NCBI RefSeq assembly: GCF_020497125.1
Contig: NW_025422982.1
Span: forward strand, 1 to 64,000
From: Mauremys mutica
Lineage: Eukaryota > Chordata > Testudines > Geoemydidae
Length of the DNA stretch: 64,000 bases
Direction of reading: 5' to 3'
Shown here: one piece after another, positions 23,685-33,169 of the stretch
Position numbering within the stretch: the stretch's first letter is position 1
Layout: the number at the start of each line of letters is the position of its first letter
The notes under the pieces: model-generated
Seen by the model: only the letters and a program-made list of their open reading frames with translations
Told to the model about the DNA's origin: nothing
Database searches by the model: none
Made by a program: the position numbers and the translations under genes

Positions 23685-24420
23685 GGATGCCTGGGTCCTC
23701 CCCCGACTCGGGGAGGGGAGTGGGGGCTGCTGGGATAGAGCAGGGGGGCAGGAGCCCCAGGACTCCTGGGTTCTCTGCCCAGCTCAGGGAGGGTGGCTGG
23801 TGGTTAGAGCAGTGGGGTGGGGGGACCCCAGGACTCCTGGGTTCTCTGCCCAGGTCAGGGAGGGTGGCTGGTGGTTAGAGCAGGGGGGCAGGAGCCCCAG
23901 GACTCCTGGGTTCTCTGCCCAGCTCAGGGAGGGTGGCTGGTGGTTAGAGCAGTGGGGTGGGGGGACCCCAGGACTCCTGGGTTCTCTGCCCAGCTCAGGG
24001 AGGGTGGCTGGTGGTTAGAGCAGGGGGGCAGGAGCCCCAGGACTCCTGGGTTCTCTGCCCAGCTCAGGGAGGGTGGCTGGTGGTTAGAGCAGTGGGGTGG
24101 GGGGACCCCAGGACTCCTGGGTTCTCTGCCCAGGTCAGGGAGGGTGGCTGGTGGTTAGAGCAGGGGGGCAGGAGCCCCAGGACTCCTGGGTTCTCTGCCC
24201 AGCTCAGGGAGGGTGGCTGGTGGTTAGAGCAGTGGGGTGGGGGGACCCCAGGACTCCTGGGTTCTCTGCCCAGCTCAGGGAGGGTGGCTGGTGGTTAGAG
24301 CAGTGGGGTGGGGGGACCCCAGGACTCCTGGGTTCTCTGCCCAGCTCAGGGAGGGAGGCTGGTGGTTAGAGCAGTGGGGTGGGGGGACCCCAGGACTCCT
24401 GGGTTCTCTCTCAGGCTGTG
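23685..24420 (+). repeat. Family A (MIR-head) minisatellite
   Basis: About ten units of 70 bp: CCCCAGGACTCCTGGGTTCT / CTGCCCAGCTCAGGGAGGGT / GGCTGGTGGTTAGAGCAG. Two subtypes (AGTGGGGTGGGGGG and GGGGGGCAGGAG) alternate, so the true homogenised unit is a 140-bp dimer. Confidence 0.92.
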
Positions 24421-24605
24421 GGGAGCCAGAGGCAGGACCTGTGAAGCCGCCGCCCGGTCTCACTGGGGAAGTGAGAAACCCGGCAGGGTGGGGCCGGCCC
24501 CAGCCCCTCGTGTGGTTTGGGCTCCTCCCAGGAAGCCTCACCCACCCGGGCCCAGGGGGTGAATACGGCTCCCACCCTCTGCTGCCGAGAGCCGAGCCGG
24601 GGGGG

Positions 24606-24710
24606 GAAGGGGGGGAGCCAGGACTCCTGGGTTCTCTTTCCAGGGGGCTCTGGGAGGGGAGTGGGGGGTCCCTGTGCCTCAGTTTCCCAGCATGGGGCTC
24701 TGGCTCAGTG
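24606..24710 (+). mobile_element. MIR/CORE-SINE-like fragment
   Basis: A family A-like head (GAGCCAGGACTCCTGGGTTC) followed after a short gap by CTGTGCCTCAGTTTCCCAGC, the conserved CORE-region motif of MIR-type SINEs. Confidence 0.55.
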
Positions 24711-24859
24711 ATCCTACCCAGCTCCCCCCCCCTTCGCTCCCAGGGCAGAGGAATTCGGCTCAGAGCTGAGTCATGGTGGCTCCCTGTAAACACGGCCCCA
24801 GGCTGGAGCCGCTTCCTTCTAGGGCAGAGATTCTAGCCCCCGCCAGCGCCCTGCTCCCT

Positions 24860-25260
24860 CCCCGTGCCAGAAATAGAACCCAGGCATCCGGGCTCCCAGC
24901 CCCCACTCCCCTCCCCGAGCCGGGAGAGAACCCAGGAGTCCTGGCTCCCAGACCCCCCTTCCTCCCCGAGCCGGGAGAGAACCCAGGAGTCCGGGCTCCC
25001 AGCCCCCCCTCCCCTCCCCGAGCCGGGAGAGAACCCAGGAGTCCTGGCTCCCAGACCCCCCTTCCTCCCCGAGCCGGGAGAGAACCCAGGCATCCGGGCT
25101 CCCAGCCCCCACTCCCCTCCCCGAGCCGGGAGAGAACCCAGGAGTCCTGGCTCCCAGACCCCCCTTCCTCCCAGAGCCGGGAGAGAACCCAGGAGTCCGG
25201 GCTCCCAGACCCCCCCTCCCCTCCCCTCCCCGAGCCGGGGCAGAACCCAGGCGTCCGGCT
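24860..25260 (-). repeat. Family A (MIR-head) minisatellite
   Basis: Seven reverse units of about 59 bp (CCGAGCCGGGAGAGAACCCA, GGAGTCCTGGCTCCCAG) lacking the TCTAACCACC part. Confidence 0.9.
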
Positions 25261-25439
25261 GCTTACGCAGGCTCCCTACAGCTGAGCGCCCTCTAGTGTC
25301 CGAACTGGGGCTGGGACTTGAGCGGGCCCTGCCCATGGGGGGGGGGGGGGGAGGGGAGCCGCTGTGGTCTCTGGCTCCCCCTGCTGGTCAGACACAGACA
25401 TGCAGGGATCTCGAAGCGGGGGCGGGGCGAGGAGCAGAG

Positions 25440-25545
25440 CTGCAGGACACCTGGGTTCCCTTCCTGGCCCTGCCTCAGTTTCCCTGGCTGGGAAAGGGGA
25501 ACGATGATCTGTCAGAGTGAGCTCCTTGGGGGCAGGAACCGCCCA
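25440..25545 (+). mobile_element. MIR/CORE-SINE-like fragment
   Basis: ACACCTGGGTTCCCTTCCTG followed by CTGCCTCAGTTTCCC and GATCTGTCAGAGTGAGCTCC, in the order head, core, tail of a MIR-type SINE, with the middle deleted. Confidence 0.5.
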
Positions 25546-25637
25546 GGGGGGCCCAAACCTCAGTTGGGGGGGGGGGGCAGGCTCCGCACGGGGGGGCGAG
25601 CTGGGATCGTTACCAGTAGTTGATAATTAATGACTCT

Positions 25638-25643
25638 TTTATT
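25638..25643 (-). terminator. HAUS7 poly(A) signal
   Basis: AATAAA on the minus strand (TTTATT on plus), 73 nt beyond the TGA at 25716-25718, in a short AT-rich island within GC-rich DNA. This implies a very short 3' UTR. Confidence 0.75.
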
Positions 25644-25715
25644 ATCCCAGGAACAGCGGGACAGCAGCTCCCTTGTGGGATGGGGGCCCTGCAGCCCCCC
25701 AGCCCAGTCCTGGGG

Positions 25716-28700
25716 TCACCCCGGCAGCCCCCCGGCAGCGGCCAGGCGGGCCTGGTAGCGCCGGCGCAGCTCCTCCATCTTCGCGGCTGGAACAGAAACA
25801 ATTCACGTCAGTTCAGCAGCTGCCCCCCAGCCCCGCCCGGACGCCTGGGTTCTCTGCCTGCTCTGGGGCAACTTACGCAGCGTCGCTGGGGGGCCGGTGC
25901 CTTCGTCGCCGTGTCTCCGCTCCGCCGTCTGCACCACCTGCTCCGAGGTGTCGCTCAGCTGGGCCAGCGCCTGCAGCCCCTGGGGGAGGCTCTGGGGGTG
26001 AGACCCTGGCCCCATGGACCCTCCCCTTCCACCCACCTGGAGGGGGACCCATAGAGACCACGCCCCTTCTCCTGTAGCTCCGCCCCTCCCCATATTGCTC
26101 GGTCAAAGGGCCCCGCCCCTAGGGGCGTGGCTAGCGCCTCCCCAGCCCCCTCAGTACCTGGGTGCAGAGGGTGAGGGCCTGGTGCAGCTGCTGGGCCAGG
26201 GGCCCACAGGGGCTGAGCTGTGGGGGGGCCGCGGCCGCAGTGTTCCCGCAGCTCCGTCTCGTACACCTGCCCGAAGGCCCCCATCAGCTGGTGCGAGTCG
26301 CAGGCCGCCAGCGCCAGGGTCTGCAAGGCCAGGCCAGGGTCCAGGGGCTCCGCGCCCCCCCGCAGGGAGGAGCCCTGTGGGGAACGGGGGTCAGTCCGGG
26401 TGCCCCACAGGGCTCCCTTGGCCAGCAGAGAACCCAGGAGTCCTGGCTCCCAGCCCCGCCTCCCCTCCGGGAGCCGGGGAGAGAACCCAGGAGTCCTGGC
26501 TCCCAGCCCCCCTCCCCTCCGGGAGCTGGGGAGAGAACCCAGGAGTCCTGGCTCCCAGCCCCCCACTCCCCTCCTAGAACTGGGGAGAGAACCCAGGAGT
26601 CCTGGCTCCCAGCCCCGCTCCCCTCCCAGAGCCAGGGAGAGAACCCAGGAGTCCTGGCTCCCAGCCCCCCTGCTCCAACCACCAGCCCCCCGTCCCCTCC
26701 CAGAGCCGGGGAGAGAACCCAGGAGTCCTGGCTCCCAGCCCCGCCTCCCCTCCGGGAGCCGGGGAGAGAACCCAGGAGTCCTGGCTCCCAGCCCCGCTCC
26801 CCTCCCGGAGCCGGGGAGAGAACCCAGGAGTCCTGGCTCCCAGCCTCCCTCCCCTCCCGGAGCTGGGGAGAGAACCCAGGAGTCCTGGCTCCCAGCCCCT
26901 GCGCTTCAACCCACCAGCCCCCCTCCGCTGACGGAGCCGGGGAGAGAACCCAGGCGTCCTGGTTCTGAGTCCCTACCCAGAGTGCACAGGGATCTCACTC
27001 TGTTCCCGGATGTACGGTTCCCCCAGAAGTCTCGGCTCCCCCCCCAGCGAGCCCACCTCTGCGCTCAGCCGCTCCAGTGTGGCGTTCGCCTCCTCCAGGG
27101 TCCTGGAGAGCTCAGCCAGCGTCTTCCCACTGGATCTCCCTGACAGCCGGCTCCTTCGGAGAAACGGGGGGTGGTTACAGCACGCAGCAGGGAGCCCGGA
27201 CGCCTGGGTTCTCTGCCCAGCTCAGGGACGGGAGCGGGGGCTGGTGCGTTAGAGCAGGGGGCGCTGGGAGCCAGGACTCCTGGGTTCTCTCTCTGGCTCT
27301 GGGAGGGGAGTGGGGGCTGGGAGCCAGGACTCCTGGGTTCTCTCTCTGGCTCTGGGAGGGGAGTGGGGGCTGGGAGCCAGGACTCCTGGGTTCTCTCTCT
27401 GGCTCTGGGAGGGGAGTGGGGGCTGGGAGCCAGGACTCCTGGGTTCTCTCTCTGGCTCTGGGAGGGGAGTGGGGGCTGGGAGCCAGGACTCCTGGGTTCT
27501 CTCTCTGGCTCTGGGAGGGGAGTGGGGGCTGGGAGCCAGGACTCCTGGGTTCTCTCTCTGGCTCTGGGAGGGGAGTGGGGGCTGGGAGCCAGGACTCCTG
27601 GGTTCTCTCCCCAGCTCTGGGAGAGGAACTGGCAGAGTTAGCAGAGAGGAAATCTCCATGGAGCAGGATGGGGGCAGGGCCCAGCCTTGGCTGGGGAGGG
27701 TGGTCGGTGGAGGGGACAAACCTCGTGTGGGGGGCTGGCTCCTCCAGCAGCAGGGGCTTGATGTCGGCGGTGCAGGGGGGCAGGCTGGGGGCCAGCAAGG
27801 CCGGCAAGCTGGGGCTGGAGAAGACCTCGCGCAGGAACTCCTCATTCCTCCTCGCCGCCCCCCGGAGCGACTCCTCCCTGCTGCAGGGACAGGCAGGGTC
27901 AGCCAGGACTCCTGGGTTCCCTCCCTGGCTCGGGCGGGGGGGCTGGGAGCCAGGACTCCTGGGTTCCCTCCCTGGCTCGGGCTGGGGGGCTGGGAGCCAG
28001 GACTCCTGGGTTCCCTCCCTGGCTCGGGCTGGGGGGCTGGGAGCCAGGACTCCTGGGTTCCCTCCCTGGCTCGGGCTGGGGGGCTGGGAGCCAGGACTCC
28101 TGGGTTCCCTCCCTGGCTCGGGCGGGGGGGCTGGGAGCCAGGACTCCTGGGTTCCCTCCCTGGCTCGGGCTGGGGGGCTGGGAGCCAGGACTCCTGGGTT
28201 CCCTCCCTGGCTCGGGCGGGGGGGCTGGGAGCCAGGACTCCTGGGTTCCCTCCCTGGCTCGGGGCGGGGGGCTGGGAGCCAGGACTCCTGGGTTCCCTCC
28301 CTGGCTCGGGCTGGGGGGCTGGGAGCCAGGACTCCTGGGTTCTCTCCCGGCTCTGGGAGGGGAGTGGGAGCTGGTGGGTCAGAGAAGGGGGGGCTGGGAA
28401 CCCGAACGCCTGGGTTCTCTCCTGGCTGTGGGAGGAGAGGGGGGGCTTGTAGGCTGGAGCACCCCCTAGTGCCCCCCCGCAGCACAGCACCCCCTAGCGC
28501 CCAGCACTGCCTGCCAGAGGAGAGCCCCCCGCAGACACCCCCCAGAGCTTGCAGCGCGCAGGCCCCCTGGACCTGGAGGTGGTCGAGTCCCCAGAGTCCG
28601 TCCCAGTGATGGCGTCCAGGTACCGGATCACATCCAGCAGCTGCTCCATGAACCGGAGCTGCCGCTCGGCACTGGCCTCTCCCTGCAGAGAGATGGTGGT

Positions 28701-31700
28701 GAGAGCGCCCCCTGCAGCTCGCTGCTACGCCACCCCCCTCCCCTCCCCTCCCAGAGCCAGGAGAGAACCCAGGCGTCCGGGCTCCCAGCCCCCATCCCCT
28801 CCCAGAGCCGGGAGAGAACCCAGGCGTCCGGGCTCCCAGCCCCCCTCTCCTCCCAGAGCCGGGAGAGAACCCAGGCGTCCGGGCTCCCAGGCCCCCTCCC
28901 CTCCCAGAGCCGGGAGAGAACCCAGGCGTCCGGGCTCCCAGGCCCCCTCCCCTCTCAGAGCCGGGAGAGAACCCAGGCGTCCGGGCTCCCAGCCCCCCTC
29001 CCCTCCCAGAGCCGGGAGAGAACCCAGGCGTCCTGGCTCCCAGCCCCCCTCCCCTCCCAGAGCCGGGAGAGAACCCAGGAGTCCTGGCTCCCAGCCCCCC
29101 TCCCCTCCCAGAGCCGGGAGAGAACCCAGGCGTCCGGGCTCCCAGCCTCCCTCCCCTCCCAGAGCCGGGAGAGAACCCAGGCGTCCGGGCTCCCAGCCTC
29201 CCTCCCCTCCCAGAGCCGGGAGAGAACCCAGGCGTCCGGGCTATCCTAGACTCCAACACCTTAATGAGATCGAGCTCGTCGGATCGACACAGCAGCAGGT
29301 CGGAGCCCAGTTTGGCCATTTCTGTCAGGAGAGAACAGAGCCAGTGAAACCCTCACGCTGGGACGGGCCTGCCCCGCCCCTGGGCTGGGGCCTGGTGGTA
29401 AAATCCAGAGCAGGGGGCTGGGAGCCAGGACTCCTCGGTTCTCCCCCCAGCTCTGGGAGGGGAGGGGGGGCTGGTGGGTTAGAGCTGGGGGGCGGGGCTG
29501 GGAGCCAGGACTCCTGGGTTCTCCCCCCAGCTCTGGGAGGGGAGTGGGGGCTGGGGGGGTTCGAGGGGGGCTGGGAGCCAGGACTCCTGGGTTCTCCCCC
29601 CAGCTCTGGGAGGGGAGTGGGGGCTGGGGGGTTACAGGGGGGCTGGGAGCCAGGACTCCTGGGTTCTCTCCCCAGCTCTGGGAGGGGAGTGGGGGCTGGT
29701 TGGTTAGAGCTGGGGGGCGGGGCTGGGAGCCAGGACTCCTGGGTTCTCCCCCCAGCTCTGGGAGGGGAGTGGGGGCTGGGGGGTTACAGGGGGGCTGGGA
29801 GCCAGGACTCCTGGGTTCTCTCCCCAGCTCTGGGAGGGGAGGGGGGACGGGGGGGTTAGAGGGGGGCTGGGAGCCAGGACTCCTGGGTTCTCCCCCCAGC
29901 TCTGGGAGGGGAGGGGGGGCTGGTGGGTTAGAGCTGGGGGGCGGGGCTGGGAGCCAGGACTCCTGGGTTCTCCCCCCAGCTCTGGGAGGGGAGGGGGGGC
30001 TGGGGGGTTACAGGGGGGCTGGGAGCCAGGACTCCTGGGTTCTCCCCCCAGCTCTGGGAGGGGAGGGGGGGCGGGGGGTTAGAGCAGGGGGCGGCGCTGG
30101 GAGCCAGGACGCCGGGGTTCTTTCCCGGCTTTGGGAGGGGACGGGGGGCTCTGGGGGCTGGGAGGGGGGTCAGCCCTCATACATGGGCAGCTCTGGGTTG
30201 AGCTGGACACACCTTGAGTTTTCTCCTCCGTCTGCGAGTCCGTGAGGGTGGCGAATCGCTCCCGGAGGGGGGGGTCGCTCTGGGGGCCAGGGGGAGAAAG
30301 CGTCACCGCAGGAGCCAGGCTGACGTGCCCAGCCCAGCTCTGGGCAATTCACCCCCCGCTTCGCCCTGGGGAGCTAAGGGGGGTCCCGGGGGGCGCTGGG
30401 GGGTGCGAGGGAGGTCCCAGGGGGGCACTGGGGGTGTCCCAGGTACTGGGAGGGAGGTCTGGGGGGGCTCTAGGAGAATCCCGGGGGCACTAAGGGGATC
30501 CTGGGGGGGCGCTGGGGGGGTCCCAGGTACCGGGAGCTGGGGGGTCTGGGGGCACTAGCGGGAGTCCCGGGGGGCGCTAGGGGAGGCGCTAAGGGGGGTC
30601 TCGGGGGGGGCCCGGGGGGCAATAGGGGGGTCCCGGAGGGGCGCTGGGGGGTCTCGGGGGGTCTGGTACCAGGCACTAGGGGGGCACTAGGGGGGGTCCC
30701 GGGGGGCACTAAGGGGGGGTCCCGGGTACGGGGCGCTGGGGGAGGCGCTAAGGGGGGTCGTCGGGGGGCACTAGGGGGCGTCCCGGGTACGGGGCGCGGG
30801 GGGGGGTCTGGGGGAGGCGCTAAGGGGGGTCTCGGGGGTTCCGGTACCGGGCACTAGGGTGGCACTAGGGGGGTCCCAGGGGGCGCTGGGGGGGCGCTAG
30901 GGGGAGTCCCTGGGGGGGCACTAGGGGGGTCCCGGGTACGGGGCGCTGGGGGGGGTCGGGGGGCACTAGGGGGAGTCCCGGGGGGGCACTAGGGGAGGCG
31001 CTAAGGGGGGTCTCGGGGGGGGCCCAGGGGGCACTAGGGGGGGTCCCGGGTACGGGGCGCTGGGGGGGTCTGGGGGGGCGCTGGGGAGGAGCTAAGGGGG
31101 GTCTCGGGGGGTCCGGTACCGGGCGCAGAGCCAGGCCAGCAGCTCCAGGCGCTGGGGGGGTCGGGGGGGCACTAGGGGGGGTCCCGGGGGGGCGCGGGGC
31201 GGGTCGGGGGGGGACTCGGGGGGGTCACGGGTACGGGGCGCTGGGGGGGCGCGGGGGGGGGCGCTAAGGGGGGTCTTGGGGGGGGCCCGGGGGGCACTAG
31301 GGGGGGTCCCGGGTACGGGGCGCTGGGGGAGGCGCTGAGGGGGGTCTCGGGGGGGGCCCGGGGGCACTGGGGGGGGTCCCAGGAACGGGGCGCTGGGGGG
31401 GTCTGGGGGAGGCGCTGGGGGAGGCGCTAAGGGGGGTCTCGGGGGGGCACTAGGGGGGGTCCCGGGGGGGCGCTGGGGGGGGTGGGGGGGGCACTAGGGG
31501 GGGTCCCGGGGGGGCGCTGGGGGGGTCCCGGGGGGGCACTAGGGGGGTCCCGGGTACGGGGCCCGGGGCGCTGGGGGAGGCGCTAAGGGGGGTCTCGGGG
31601 GGGGGGCCCGGGGGCGCGGGGGGAGGCGCTGAGGGGGGTCTCGGGGGGGGCCCGGGGGCACTGGGGGGGGTCCCAGGTACGGGGCGCTGGGGGGGTCTGG

Positions 31701-32364
31701 GGGAGGCGCTGGGGGAGGCGCTAAGGGGGGTCTCGGGGGGGCACTAGGGGGGGTCCCGGGGGGGCGCTGGGGGGGTCGGGGGGGCACTAGGGGGGGTCCC
31801 GGGGGGGCGCGGGGGGGTCCCGGGGGGGCACTAGGGGGGTCCCGGGTACGGGGCCCGGGGCGCTGGGGGAGGCGCTAAGGGGGGTCTCGGGGGGGGGCCC
31901 GGGGGCGCTGGGGGAGGCGCTGAGGGGGGTCTCGGGGGGGTCCGGTACCGGGCGCAGAGCCAGGCCAGCAGCTCCAGGCGCTGGGCCGAGGGGGCGCAGA
32001 GGAGCCCCAGGGCCGCCCCAGGCTCGGCCAGGAAAACTCCGTCCAGCAGGGGGCAGCGCAGCTCCTGGGGGGACACAGGGGGTCAGATGGCTCCCCCCCA
32101 CCACGGCACAATGGTTCCGCCCGCCTGGCCCCCCCGTGTGATCCTCCCGCCCAGCACCCCCCTACCCCCACTAGGTGCGATGGTCCCGCCCGACAACCCT
32201 CCTCGGCACAATGGACTCACCCAGGTGCGATGGTCCCACCCGGCGCCCCCCTCCCCCCGGAGGTTTGATGGTTCCGCCCGGCGCCCCCTTCCCCCTCCGG
32301 GTGCGATGGTCCCGCTCGGTACCTTCAGTTGCTCATACACCGAGGCTGCCGCGAGCGCTGCCAT
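25716..32364 (-). CDS. HAUS7: HAUS augmin-like complex subunit 7
   Basis: Subunit of the eight-protein augmin complex, which recruits gamma-tubulin ring complexes to spindle microtubules for branching nucleation. Exons in order: 32364-32323, 32064-31949, 30277-30213, 29321-29260, 28682-28573, 27880-27722, 27153-27057, 26374-26158, 25979-25877, 25786-25716 (TGA). Recognisable segments compared with human HAUS7: CPLLDGVFLAEP with LELLAWLCAR (exon 2), PPLRERFATL (3), EMAKLGSDLLLC (4), QLRFMEQLLDVIRYL (5), DIKPLLL (6), LAELSRTLEEAN (7), DSHQLMGAFGQVYETEL (8), SDTSEQVVQTAE (9), AKMEELRRRY (10). Length is about 346 residues if the exon 8 frame break is disregarded; human is 368. All other phases join exactly. 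The exon 3 acceptor is taken at 30278 because only that joins in frame. An in-frame ATG at 32445 exists, but 32364 fits the family start better. Confidence 0.92.
26158..26374 (-). other. HAUS7: HAUS7 exon 8 with +1 frame break
   Basis: The exon is 217 nt, i.e. 3n+1, yet both flanking junctions need phase 0. The 5' half reads DSHQLMGAFGQVYETELREHC in one frame. The 3' half reads CGPLAQQLHQALTLCTQ one frame over, matching the human CGPxxQxxHQ region. The frames meet at a run of seven G on plus (26222-26228); six would restore agreement. As written, translation continues out of frame through exons 9 and 10. Either a base-call or assembly error in a homopolymer, or a real damaging allele. Confidence 0.85.
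26425..26975 (-). repeat. Family A minisatellite, HAUS7 intron 7
   Basis: About ten reverse units of about 59 bp, fairly homogeneous, with two longer 90-bp units that retain the CCACCAGCCCCC part. Confidence 0.92.
27185..27625 (+). repeat. Family A minisatellite, HAUS7 intron 6
   Basis: Seven forward units of 60 bp (GGGAGCCAGGACTCCTGGGT, TCTCTCTCTGGCTCTGGGAG), nearly identical. Confidence 0.92.
27900..28435 (+). repeat. Family A minisatellite, HAUS7 intron 5
   Basis: About nine forward units of about 49 bp with a different linker (TCCCTCCCTGGCTCGGGC). It starts about 20 bp from the exon 6 acceptor. Confidence 0.92.
28735..29250 (-). repeat. Family A minisatellite, HAUS7 intron 4
   Basis: About nine reverse units of about 58 bp, ending within 10-15 bp of the exon 4 donor (29259-29258), so donor and repeat are nearly contiguous. 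Confidence 0.92.
29400..30135 (+). repeat. Family A minisatellite, HAUS7 intron 3
   Basis: About ten forward units of 65-85 bp with TCTCCCCCCAGCTCTGGGAG linkers. Confidence 0.92.
30375..31935 (+). repeat. G-rich minisatellite, HAUS7 intron 2
   Basis: Dozens of short units built from GGGGGGCACTAGGGGGGTCC, CGGGTACGGGGCGCTGGGGG and AGGCGCTAAGGGGGGTCTCG. Almost every unit has several runs of four or more G. It incorporates a copy of the exon 2 end at 31100-31155. Confidence 0.92.
31100..31155 (-). repeat. Duplicated 3' end of HAUS7 exon 2 with its donor
   Basis: On minus this repeats, with at most minor change, the last 40 or so nt of exon 2 (encoding RLELLAWLCAR) plus the CG|GTACCGG donor and following intron. 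The original is at 31925-31985, 825 bp upstream in transcript order. The copy lacks the beginning of the exon and an acceptor. Confidence 0.9.
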
Positions 32365-32398
32365 CTTTCCTGCAGCCCGCGTAGCGCTGAGCCCCGCT

Positions 32399-32470
32399 CC
32401 AATTGGCCAGCGCAGCTGCCACTCACACTGACCTGCAGCGGTCATTGGCTGATGGCGTCACGAAAGCCAC
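32399..32470 (-). promoter_or_regulatory. HAUS7 promoter with paired CCAAT boxes
   Basis: Two CCAAT-type motifs flank the start: CCAAT on plus at 32399-32403 and ATTGG at 32444-32448 (CCAAT on minus), with a GCGTCACG CRE-like element at about 32455. They lie 35-90 bp upstream of the ATG at 32364, in a TATA-less, CpG-rich setting typical of housekeeping genes. Confidence 0.55.
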
Positions 32471-32519
32471 GCCCCTTTCCTATCCCGCTCCACTGTGCAG
32501 AGAGGGGCGGGGCCGGGTG

Positions 32520-32940
32520 ACGATTATCGGGGCGGGGTGAAGGGCCGGGGCTGGGTTAAGGTTGGGGGCGGGGCCGGGTTAAGGTTATCATCGCGGGGTA
32601 AGGGGGCGGGGCCGGGTTAAGGTTAGCAGGGCCGGGTTAAGGTTATCGGCGCGGGGTAAGGGGGCGGGGCCAGGTTCAGGTTATCGGTGCAGGTTAAGGG
32701 GGCGGGGCCGGGTTAAGGTTACCGGTGTGGGGTAAGGGGGCGGGGCCAGGTGAAGGGTAGCAGGGCGGGATGAAGAGGCGGGCCGGGTTAAGGTTATCAG
32801 GGCCGGGTTAAGGTTATCGGCGCGGGGTAAGGGGGCGGGGCCGGGTTAAGGTTATCGGCGCAGGTTAAGGGGGCGGGGCCGGGTTAAGGTTATCGGCGCG
32901 GGGTAAGGGGGCGGGGCCGGGTGAAGGTTAGGGGTGGTGT
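32520..32940 (+). repeat. GC-box minisatellite upstream of HAUS7
   Basis: About ten units of roughly 41 bp containing GGGGCGGGGCCGGGTTAAGG followed by TTATCGGCGCGGGGTAAGG. Each unit carries a consensus Sp1/KLF GC box (GGGGCGGGGCC). It begins about 155 bp upstream of the HAUS7 ATG. Confidence 0.85.
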
Positions 32941-33169
32941 TATTAGCAGGGCGCAGAGTCCGCAGCATGGGGGGGGGGCTGTGCCAGGCAGCTCTTGCCG
33001 TTAGCCCCTCCCCCCTCTGGCCGGGGGGGCCGGTCCATGGGCTCAGAGGAAGCAGCGTTTCCTCTGCTCACAAAGGCAGGAAGCCGGAGGCGCTGCAGGA
33101 GGGGGGCACTGGGGGGGGCCTGTGGCTCTTCCAGGCTGGATGGGAAGTCAGGGGAGATTTGGCCAGGGG

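Noticed and set aside
27175..29319. 714-residue minus-strand open frame overlapping HAUS7
   Set aside because: It passes through HAUS7 exons 4-6 and all intervening family A arrays without regard to splice sites. Only the exon segments match the family.
32365..32445. Extended HAUS7 N-terminus from the ATG at 32445
   Set aside because: The added residues are encoded by the CCAAT-box promoter sequence and do not resemble HAUS7; 32364 gives the expected short leader before EQLK.
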